The translations under genes were made by a program, and so were the position numbers. From NCBI GenBank assembly GCA_900551205.1, contig URUW01000052.1:1-10367 (forward strand): a stretch of DNA of 10,367 nucleotides, read 5' to 3'. The notes under the pieces were generated by a model that was not told where the DNA came from, made no database searches, and saw only the letters and a program-made list of their open reading frames with translations. Position 1 is the first letter of the stretch. Each line of letters begins with the position of its first letter. This document shows positions 1 through 5,692 of this stretch, piece after piece. This stretch comes from an uncultured Collinsella sp. GTDB lineage: Bacteria; Actinomycetota; Coriobacteriia; Coriobacteriales; Coriobacteriaceae.

Positions 1-1008
1 AAGGACCCCGAGGCTGTGCGCGTGGGCGATACCCTTACGTGGGCTTCGAACCCCTGCCCCGAGCCTCTGCCGGGCTACCGCGAGGCCAAGCCCATGGTCT
101 ACACGGGCCTGTTCCCGATCGACAACAAGGACTACGAGAACCTGCGTGACGCCCTCGATAAGCTGCACGTCAACGACCCGTCGTTGGTGTGGGAGCCCGA
201 GACCTCGGTGGCGCTCGGCTTTGGCTTCCGCGTGGGCTTCCTGGGCCTGCTGCACATGGAAGTCGTCAAGGAACGCCTGGAGCGCGAGTTCAACCTGGAT
301 CTCATTGCCACGAGTCCCTCGGTCGACTATCACGTCTACAAGACCGACGGCGAAATGATCGATGTCCGCAGTCCGCAGGACCTTCCCGAGGCCACACGCA
401 TCGATCGTATCGAGGAACCCTACCTCAAGGCAAAGATCATCTGCCCGCCTGAGTACACGGGTGCCGTCATGCAGCTCGCCATCGAGCACCGCGGCGTCAC
501 AACCGACATGATCCACCTGACGAGCAAATCGGTCGAGATGCGCTTCGATATGCCGCTCGCCGAGCTCATCTTGGACTTCTTCGATCAGCTCAAGAGCCGC
601 ACCAAGGGTTACGCCTCGCTCGACTATGAGTTCAACGAATATCGCCCCTCTGAGCTCGTCAAGCTTGACATCCTGCTTTCGGGCGACGAGGTGGACGCGC
701 TTTCGTTTATCGTCCATAAGGACAAGGCATATGGCCTGGCCCGTGGCCTGTGCGACAAGCTCAAGGAGATCATCCCGCGTCAGCTGTTCGAGGTGCCCAT
801 CCAGGGTGCTATCGGCAACAAGATCATCGCCCGTTCCACCGTCAAGGCGCGTCGCAAGGACGTTCTTGCTAAGTGCTACGGCGGCGATATCTCGCGTAAG
901 CGCAAGCTGCTCGAGAAGCAGAAAGAGGGCAAGAAGCGTATGAAGGCCATCGGATCGGTCGAGGTCCCGCAGGAGGCCTTTATGGCGATCCTCAAGGTGG
1001 ACGAGTAG
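1..1008 (+). CDS. lepA: Elongation factor 4 (LepA), C-terminal part; 5' end outside the window
   Basis: LepA/EF4 is a ribosome-associated translational GTPase related to EF-G, implicated in back-translocation and in 30S maturation. The GTPase domain lies upstream of the window. The frame is open from base 1 (K-D-P-E-A-V) and 335 residues remain, roughly the last 55% of a ~600-residue protein. The block [20 protein letters not shown] is a hallmark of the family. It is followed by the EF-G-V-like section ([18 protein letters not shown]) and the EF4-specific C-terminal domain with [17 protein letters not shown], a basic KEGKKRMK stretch and the usual ending PQEAFMAIL. The reading frame is intact up to TAG at 1006-1008. 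The next gene, dus, begins 4 bases later, so the two are probably cotranscribed. Methionines inside the visible part are internal, so no start can be given. Identification is secure. Confidence 0.98.
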   Translation, partial: KDPEAVRVGDTLTWASNPCPEPLPGYREAKPMVYTGLFPIDNKDYENLRDALDKLHVNDPSLVWEPETSVALGFGFRVGFLGLLHMEVVKERLEREFNLDLIATSPSVDYHVYKTDGEMIDVRSPQDLPEATRIDRIEEPYLKAKIICPPEYTGAVMQLAIEHRGVTTDMIHLTSKSVEMRFDMPLAELILDFFDQLKSRTKGYASLDYEFNEYRPSELVKLDILLSGDEVDALSFIVHKDKAYGLARGLCDKLKEIIPRQLFEVPIQGAIGNKIIARSTVKARRKDVLAKCYGGDISRKRKLLEKQKEGKKRMKAIGSVEVPQEAFMAILKVDE

Positions 1009-1012
1009 GTCT

Positions 1013-2056
1013 ATGGCTCTTTCCGAATATAGTCTGCGGCTGCTGGGCGCCTATGCCGAGCAGCCGTTCCTTATGGCTCCCATGGCGGGCGTGACCGACC
1101 CTGCCTATCGCATCATGTGTCGCCGCCGCGGTGCCAACCTTGCCTACAGCGAGATGGTGAGCGTGGCGGGTCTTGCCTATGCCAGCAACAAGACCTGGCG
1201 CCTGGTGCTACCGGCCGACGAGGAGCAGCAGATTTGCGTGCAGCTCTTTGGCTCCAAGCCCGAGCAGTTTGCGAGCGCCGTCGTCGCCGTCGAGGAGCGC
1301 GTTGGCGATCGCCTGTCGCTCATCGATATCAATATGGCATGCCCCGCCCGCAAGGTTGTCACCAAGGGCGAGGGTTCGGCGCTCATGCGCACGCCCGACC
1401 TGGCCGAGAAGATCGTCGAGGCCACGGTGGGCGCGGCGCACGTGCCCGTGACCGTCAAGATTCGCAAGGGCTTTTATGCCGAGGACCGCAATGCCGCGAC
1501 ATTTGCCCAGATGCTTGAGGGCGCAGGGGCTGCCGCAGTCGCCGTGCATGGTCGTTGCGCCACGCAGCTCTACACGGGCCAGGCCGATTGGTCGGTCGTC
1601 GATGAGGTTGCCGACGCTGTCGAGATTCCCGTGATTGGTTCGGGCGATGTGTTCTCGGCCCAGGACGCTGCTGAGCATCTGCACGGCTCGGGTGCCAGCG
1701 CGGTGTTTATCGCGCGCGGCATCTACGGCAATCCGTGGGTGTTCGGCGATGCCCGAGCCCTTGCACTCGATGGCACGCCGGTTCCTTCTCGCTCCTCGGT
1801 CGAGCGCCTGGAGGCTCTGCGCGAGCACCTGACGTTGACGCACGAGCTTCTGCCGCTCATGTCGCGTGCTCGCACGTACGCAAGCTGGTACTTAAAGGGC
1901 ATGCCCCATGCCGCCGCCTGGCGCGCTCAGGTGGTGCGTTGCTCTACGTACGAGGAGTTCATGTCGCTGGTCGATGATATCGAGCGCGATGTGGTGGCCT
2001 GCGAGGCCGCGCTTGCCGCCGGTGAGTCGGTGCCCGATCATCCGCTGGAGGCTTAA
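1013..2056 (+). CDS. dus: tRNA-dihydrouridine synthase (DusB-like)
   Basis: FMN-dependent enzyme that uses NADPH to reduce specific uridines in tRNA to dihydrouridine, in the cytosol. The 347-residue protein begins its TIM barrel with APMAGVTDPAYR (residues 22-33) and has the active-site segment DINMACPARKV with the presumed catalytic Cys110. Further family motifs are VTVKIRKG (147-153), HGRCATQLYTGQADW (179-193), IPVIGSGDV (205-213) and the phosphate-binding ARGIYGNPW (234-242). A helical C-terminal domain follows. This pattern fits the bacterial DusB group, but the exact target uridine cannot be read from sequence. The residue before the catalytic Cys is Ala where Gly is usual. The ATG at 1013 is 4 bases after lepA and has no good Shine-Dalgarno sequence (only GAGTAGGT), so initiation probably depends on coupling to lepA. 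The next ATG candidate (M21) would leave no residues ahead of the barrel. Confidence 0.95.
   Translation: MALSEYSLRLLGAYAEQPFLMAPMAGVTDPAYRIMCRRRGANLAYSEMVSVAGLAYASNKTWRLVLPADEEQQICVQLFGSKPEQFASAVVAVEERVGDRLSLIDINMACPARKVVTKGEGSALMRTPDLAEKIVEATVGAAHVPVTVKIRKGFYAEDRNAATFAQMLEGAGAAAVAVHGRCATQLYTGQADWSVVDEVADAVEIPVIGSGDVFSAQDAAEHLHGSGASAVFIARGIYGNPWVFGDARALALDGTPVPSRSSVERLEALREHLTLTHELLPLMSRARTYASWYLKGMPHAAAWRAQVVRCSTYEEFMSLVDDIERDVVACEAALAAGESVPDHPLEA
2047..2051 (+). promoter_or_regulatory. Ribosome binding site deciding the GTG start of hemW
   Basis: GGAGG lies inside the last codons of dus, 7 bases before GTG at 2059-2061. This spacing supports the GTG as the hemW start and couples hemW translation to dus, whose stop codon (2054-2056) lies between the two. 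Confidence 0.7.
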
Positions 2057-2058
2057 GG

Positions 2059-3291
2059 GTGGCCGTTACCGCGCTGTACGTGCACGTGCCGTTTTGCGCT
2101 CAAAAATGCCGCTATTGCGACTTTGACTCGCGCAGCTTTGCTCTGTGTGATTTGGATGCTGCGCTCGATTCCTATTTTGAGCAGCTGTATGCGCGCCTCG
2201 ATTCCTTTGGCGACGCCGGGGCGCTTGCGCAGGTCCGCACGGTCTATATTGGCGGCGGCACGCCGTCACTTGCTGGGGAGCGCCTGGTGAAACTTGCCCG
2301 TCGTATCTCCATGTGGTGCAAGCCCGTTGAATTTACTTGCGAAGCCAATCCTGAGTCGCTGACCGCTGAGCTCGCCACCGCGCTTGCCGAGGCGGGTGTC
2401 ACGCGCATCTCTCTGGGCGTGCAAACCCTCGACAATACCGAGCTGGCTGCTATTGGCCGCATTCACGATGCTAATCGGGCACTTGCGGCTATCGCGACGG
2501 TGAAGGACGCTGGCCTCGATGTGTCGTGCGACCTGATGTGCGGCCTACCCGGGCAGACGGCCGCAAGCTGGCGGAGCACGCTCGATGGCGTGTTGGAGGC
2601 GGCGCCTCATCATGTGTCGGTCTACCCGCTCACGCTCGAGGAGGGCACGCCACTCTATCGCATGGCGTGCCGTGACGAGTCGCTCGAGCCCGATGAGGAT
2701 TTTCAGGCTTCGTGCATGGACGCGGCGCGTGAGCGCCTGGGTGCGGCCGGCTATCTTCCGTATGAGGTGGCAAGCTACGCGCTCGATGGACATGAGTGCG
2801 CACATAACATTGCCTACTGGACCGGACGGGGCTACCTGGGCCTGGGTCGTTCTGCCGCGGGCATGCTCGACGACGAGGATTTCGACCGTCTTGCAGGTTT
2901 GTTCCCCGGCGTGTCTTCTCGAGGCGATGCGTACCGCGTGCGTCTGGTGCAACGTGACGATGACGCGACGGCGTTCGAGGCCGAATATCTGTCGCAGCGC
3001 GAGGCTGTCGCCGAAGACTTGATGCTCGCTTGTCGCATGACGCGCGGTGTTGCGTCCGACCTGTTGGCTCGTGCAGCTTGTGTCATCCCAACGGGCGAGC
3101 TGACAGCCGCTTGTGATCGCGCGCTCGAATTGGGTCTTGCCACTTGGGTGCCCGAGACGCTCGGGGTCCATGAGGGACCCTTTACTTCGGCAGATGTCGT
3201 CGCGGGCCATGTTCGAGCTCGTTTAGCACCGACACACTTGGGCTGGCTCGATGGAAATGTTCTGTTCGAGCTGTTTTGGGATCTAGCTTAG
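2059..3291 (+). CDS. hemW: Radical SAM heme chaperone HemW (HemN-like)
   Basis: HemW proteins are radical-SAM relatives of oxygen-independent coproporphyrinogen III oxidase. They bind heme and pass it to target proteins, and many are still mislabelled HemN. The protein has 410 residues from the GTG start. It opens with ALYVHVPFCAQKCRYCDF, whose Cys13, Cys17 and Cys20 form the CxxxCxYC [4Fe-4S]/SAM site. GGGTPS (65-70), EANPE (95-99), RISLGVQ (116-122) and DLMCGLPGQT (158-167) are the expected SAM-barrel motifs. HNIAYWTGRGYLGLG (249-263) is the HNxxYW motif typical of HemW. The tail GWLDGNVLF resembles the usual HemW ending. The section from about 270 to 370 is more divergent, and the protein is somewhat longer than the common ~380 residues. 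It starts 2 bases after dus. A true HemN would normally have a longer N-terminus before the Cys motif, so HemW is preferred. Confidence 0.92.
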   Translation: MAVTALYVHVPFCAQKCRYCDFDSRSFALCDLDAALDSYFEQLYARLDSFGDAGALAQVRTVYIGGGTPSLAGERLVKLARRISMWCKPVEFTCEANPESLTAELATALAEAGVTRISLGVQTLDNTELAAIGRIHDANRALAAIATVKDAGLDVSCDLMCGLPGQTAASWRSTLDGVLEAAPHHVSVYPLTLEEGTPLYRMACRDESLEPDEDFQASCMDAARERLGAAGYLPYEVASYALDGHECAHNIAYWTGRGYLGLGRSAAGMLDDEDFDRLAGLFPGVSSRGDAYRVRLVQRDDDATAFEAEYLSQREAVAEDLMLACRMTRGVASDLLARAACVIPTGELTAACDRALELGLATWVPETLGVHEGPFTSADVVAGHVRARLAPTHLGWLDGNVLFELFWDLA

Positions 3292-3301
3292 GCCGCTCGG
3301 G

Positions 3302-3321
3302 TAGAATTACCGGAATATATA
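3302..3321 (+). promoter_or_regulatory. Possible promoter -10 region before the first dnaJ
   Basis: The 58-bp gap between hemW and the first dnaJ is noticeably AT-richer than its surroundings. It contains TAGAAT (3302-3307) and a second A/T run with TATATA (3316-3321), either of which could be a -10 box. I see no convincing -35 hexamer at 16-18 bp. No CIRCE (TTAGCACTC inverted repeat) or HAIR-type heat-shock operator was recognised, and no terminator hairpin. Readthrough from hemW is also possible. Confidence 0.25.
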
Positions 3322-3334
3322 CGCTGCTGTGAGC

Positions 3335-3340
3335 AGGAGG
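3335..3340 (+). promoter_or_regulatory. Strong ribosome binding site of the first dnaJ
   Basis: A perfect AGGAGG sits 9 bases before ATG 3350. It lies inside the reading frame that would begin at GTG 3329, which argues for ATG 3350 as the real start. Another in-frame ATG at 3359 is 18 bases from the site and is less likely. Confidence 0.75.
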
Positions 3341-3349
3341 TTGCCGCGC

Positions 3350-4453
3350 ATGGCGACGATGAACGAAAAAGATTACTACGAGATTCTAGGTGTCTCCAAG
3401 GACGCCACCTCGCGTGATATTCAAAAGGCCTTCCAGCAAAAGGCCCGTAAGCTCCATCCGGACGTCAACAAAGAGCCGGATGCCGAGGAAAAGTTTAAAG
3501 AGGTTTCCGAGGCCTACGCCGTGCTTTCGGATGAGCAAAAACGTGCGCGCTACGATGCCATGCGTTCTGGCAATCCCTTTGCCGGTGCCCCTACGGCTTC
3601 GCCCTATGGTGGCGGCTATGCCGGCAACACGGGCTATGGCAATCCCTTTGAGGGCGGCTTTCCTTTTGGCGGTGCCTGGGGCCAGCAGCGTCGCGGCCAG
3701 GCTGCCTACAATCCCGAGAACGGCGCCAACGTGGTCGTCGATATCAAACTGGACGCCAAGGAGGCCAAGGACGGTGCCCGCAAGACCGTCCGCTATACGC
3801 GCTTCGATACCTGTGGTCACTGCGGCGGCTCGGGTTCTGTCTCCTCCGAGCATGCCCATACCTGCCCGAGCTGCGGTGGCCGCGGGCACATCGACGTCGA
3901 CTTGTCCTTCCTGTTTGGTGCGGGCACGTTCCAGTCGGTCTGCCCCGAGTGCGGCGGTTCCGGTAAGGTCGTGGCCGACCCCTGCCCCGATTGCGGTGGC
4001 AGCGGTCGTACTCGCGTAACCTCCGAGCAGACGATTGAGTTTCCTGCCGGCACGCACGATGGCGACGAGGTCCGCATTAGCGGCATGGGTCACGCCGGCA
4101 CTAACGGTGCCGCTGGCGGTGATCTAGTCGGCCGTGCCCATGTCGAGTCCGAGCGCTTGGAAGGCAAAGCTCGTACCGGTTTTTACCTGATGGGCATCGT
4201 GGCGCCGTTTTTGGTACTCTCGGCCATCTCGGGCGTGTTCTCGGCCTTTGCCGTGATGTGCTTTATTCCGTTTACCATGGGCCTGTTCATGGTGCTTTCG
4301 GACGGCGTGCTTCATCGCAGCCTGCTGTGGTGGAAGCGCGGTGCGATGCAGTTTGCCAACGGTTTTGCCAATGGCTTCATGTTCGCGCTCGTGTCGGTTT
4401 GGTTCGCGAGCTGCTCGCAACGGGCCATGCTTTCGCCTTACGGAATGCAATAA
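3350..4453 (+). CDS. DnaJ-family J-protein with a C-terminal membrane domain replacing CTD II
   Basis: Hsp40-type co-chaperone, 367 residues from ATG 3350. The J domain (about 5-70) has the HPD motif at 36-38, needed to stimulate Hsp70/DnaK ATPase. A Gly/Phe/Tyr/Pro-rich linker follows (about 73-117), containing two NPF repeats and no DIF motif. The zinc-finger region has four CxxCxGxG repeats starting at Cys155, Cys172, Cys198 and Cys212. The end of CTD I is recognisable ([21 protein letters not shown] to [10 protein letters not shown], about 230-264). CTD II and the dimerisation segment are absent. Instead residues 278-316 are almost uninterruptedly hydrophobic, enough for two membrane helices. 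A basic loop follows (R323, K329, R330), then another hydrophobic stretch (341-355). By the positive-inside rule the chaperone part would face the cytoplasm. The frame is intact and no CTD II sequence appears in other frames, so an in-frame fusion is more likely than decay. Its substrates are unknown. Confidence 0.88.
   Translation: MATMNEKDYYEILGVSKDATSRDIQKAFQQKARKLHPDVNKEPDAEEKFKEVSEAYAVLSDEQKRARYDAMRSGNPFAGAPTASPYGGGYAGNTGYGNPFEGGFPFGGAWGQQRRGQAAYNPENGANVVVDIKLDAKEAKDGARKTVRYTRFDTCGHCGGSGSVSSEHAHTCPSCGGRGHIDVDLSFLFGAGTFQSVCPECGGSGKVVADPCPDCGGSGRTRVTSEQTIEFPAGTHDGDEVRISGMGHAGTNGAAGGDLVGRAHVESERLEGKARTGFYLMGIVAPFLVLSAISGVFSAFAVMCFIPFTMGLFMVLSDGVLHRSLLWWKRGAMQFANGFANGFMFALVSVWFASCSQRAMLSPYGMQ
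3569..3649 (+). repeat. Two exact 12-bp copies (GGCAATCCCTTT) in the G/F-linker of the first dnaJ
   Basis: The 12-mer occurs at 3569-3580 and 3638-3649 in the same frame and encodes GNPF both times (followed by AG and EG). It lies in the low-complexity Gly/Phe/Tyr linker and probably reflects internal duplication, not a mobile or regulatory element. Confidence 0.6.
4352..4375 (+). repeat. Tandem 12-bp duplication encoding FANG-FANG in the membrane tail
   Basis: TTTGCCAACGGT (4352-4363) is followed directly by TTTGCCAATGGC (4364-4375). The copies differ at two bases, each in a codon third position, so the encoded FANG repeat is preserved. It lies just before the last hydrophobic segment of the first DnaJ. 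Confidence 0.6.
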
Positions 4454-4467
4454 CATCAAACCCTCTG

Positions 4468-4495
4468 TTTGCGGTTGGCCCAGCTTGGGTATAGG
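4468..4495 (+). promoter_or_regulatory. Possible sigma-70-like promoter of the second dnaJ
   Basis: The 81-bp gap between the two dnaJ genes contains TTTGCG (4468-4473) and TATAGG (4490-4495), 16 bases apart, a plausible but weak -35/-10 pair. A short inverted repeat, CCCA-GCT-TGGG (4479-4489), lies in the spacer and could be an operator half or chance. No CIRCE or HAIR heat-shock operator was recognised. The gap gives the second dnaJ room for its own promoter. Confidence 0.35.
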
Positions 4496-4520
4496 ACGCA
4501 CTGTGACAATAATGAAAGTC

Positions 4521-4527
4521 GGAAGGA
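4521..4527 (+). promoter_or_regulatory. Ribosome binding site deciding the GTG start of the second dnaJ
   Basis: GGAAGGA lies 7 bases before GTG 4535-4537. It places the start right before the conserved SENRDYYEVLG sequence and excludes the 22-residue upstream extension from an in-frame ATG at 4469. Confidence 0.7.
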
Positions 4528-4534
4528 TTCGGTC

Positions 4535-5683
4535 GTGTCGGAAAATAGGGATTACTACGAGGTACTTGGCGTCGACAAGGATGCCGACGCGCGGACGATT
4601 AAGCGCGCGTTTCTAAAGAAGGCCCGTACCGTACACCCGGACGTTTCGGACGACCCCGAGGCCGAGGCCAAGTTCAAGGAGCTCAACGAGGCCTATTCCG
4701 TTCTTTCCGATGAGCAGAAGCGTGCTAACTACGACCGTTACGGCACTGCCGACGGCCCTGGTGGTTCGGGCTACGTCGATATCAACGATATCTTTGGTGG
4801 TATGGGCATGGACGACTTGTTCTCGTCGTTTTTTGGCGGCGGTGCCGGCGGTGGCGCCCGCAGCCGTCGCGAGCGTCGTCGCGGTCGTGACATGGCCATC
4901 TCGCTTTCGGTGACGCTCGAGGAGGCGGCGCTCGGCTGCAAAAAGACAATCAGCTATGACCGCCTTGCTCCTTGCGAGGACTGCAATGGCACCGGTAGGG
5001 CAGAGGGCGCACAGGAAAAGCAGTGCGGCCGCTGCCACGGCACGGGCTATGTCACGACGGTTCAGCGATCGTTTTTGGGCCAGGTTCAGTCTTCCTCGCC
5101 TTGCCCCGACTGCCATGGCGAGGGCACGGTTATCGACCATCCCTGCGAGACCTGCGATGGTCAGGGCCGCACGCCTTCGCATGAAAAGATTGACATCGAT
5201 ATTCCCGCCGGCGTTTCGACCGGTCGACAGCTGCGTGTGAGCGGCTTTGGCGAGGCCGGTCTTCGCGGCGAGCCTTCGGGCGACTTGATTGTCAACGTGC
5301 GCGTTGCCGACCATGAGCGCTTTAAGCGCAACGGTGACGACCTGTACCTGGTGAGCGATATCTCGATTGCGCAGGCTGCGCTCGGCTGCGAGATCGAGGT
5401 CGAGGGCATTATGCCCGACGAGGTCGTTAAGGTGTGCGTCCCCGCCGGCGCCCAGTACGGCGACACCGTGAGCGTCAATAATTACGGCATGCCGCGCATT
5501 GGCGGTGGCGGTTCGCGTGGCCGCTTGATCGTGCAACTGCGCGTGGTCGTTCCCACCAATCTTTCCAATAAGCAGCGCGAGCTGCTCCGTGCTTTTGCCG
5601 ATGAGATGGGCGATGACGTCGCTTCCGGTAAGAAGTCGGTGACCGACCGTATCAAGAGTGCCCTCGACGATATCCTCGATTAA
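4535..5683 (+). CDS. dnaJ: Chaperone protein DnaJ, full-length class A J-protein
   Basis: Cytosolic Hsp40 that delivers unfolded clients to DnaK and triggers its ATPase. The 382-residue length is normal for class A. The J domain (about 5-69) has HPD at 34-36. The G/F region is short (about 70-106) and keeps a DIF motif (DINDIFGG, 82-89), then turns into a basic cluster, RSRRERRRGR (109-118). The zinc-finger module has CxxCxGxG repeats starting at Cys147, Cys164, Cys190 and Cys204. CTD I (DIPAGVSTGRQLRVSGFGEAG) and CTD II (AALGCEIEVEG, VPAGAQYGD) are complete, with a normal C-terminal dimerisation tail. The location beside hemW and upstream of mtaB/phoH/ybeY/era matches the actinobacterial DnaJ2 type. 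hrcA, grpE and dnaK are not in the window. mtaB starts 9 bases downstream. Similarity to the preceding gene is clear in the J domain and zinc finger, so the pair looks paralogous. Confidence 0.96.
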   Translation: MSENRDYYEVLGVDKDADARTIKRAFLKKARTVHPDVSDDPEAEAKFKELNEAYSVLSDEQKRANYDRYGTADGPGGSGYVDINDIFGGMGMDDLFSSFFGGGAGGGARSRRERRRGRDMAISLSVTLEEAALGCKKTISYDRLAPCEDCNGTGRAEGAQEKQCGRCHGTGYVTTVQRSFLGQVQSSSPCPDCHGEGTVIDHPCETCDGQGRTPSHEKIDIDIPAGVSTGRQLRVSGFGEAGLRGEPSGDLIVNVRVADHERFKRNGDDLYLVSDISIAQAALGCEIEVEGIMPDEVVKVCVPAGAQYGDTVSVNNYGMPRIGGGGSRGRLIVQLRVVVPTNLSNKQRELLRAFADEMGDDVASGKKSVTDRIKSALDDILD

Positions 5684-5692
5684 GGAGCCCGC

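Noticed and set aside
1208..1843. 211-codon minus-strand frame opposite dus
   Set aside because: Antisense to a well-supported gene, no motif and no ribosome binding site logic. It is a compositional shadow.
3329..3349. GTG 3329 as start of the first dnaJ
   Set aside because: The AGGAGG ribosome binding site lies within this extension, and J domains normally begin a few residues before the K/R-DYY motif, as they do from ATG 3350.
3386..4093. 235-codon minus-strand frame opposite the first dnaJ
   Set aside because: Ala/Gly/Arg-rich translation with no family features, mirrored from the Gly- and Cys-rich zinc-finger codons.
4479..4489. CCCA-GCT-TGGG as a transcription terminator of the first dnaJ
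   Set aside because: The stem is only 4 bp and no T-run follows, so it is too weak for an intrinsic terminator.
4130..4534. Frameshift explanation for the missing CTD II of the first DnaJ
   Set aside because: The other forward frames here show no CTD II signature (such as ALGG- or VPAGTQ-like motifs). The hydrophobic tail is a long, coherent membrane-like sequence in the original frame.
4469..4534. ATG 4469 as start of the second dnaJ
   Set aside because: The 22 extra residues are not J-domain-like, cover the probable promoter, and have no ribosome binding site. GTG 4535 has GGAAGGA at good spacing.
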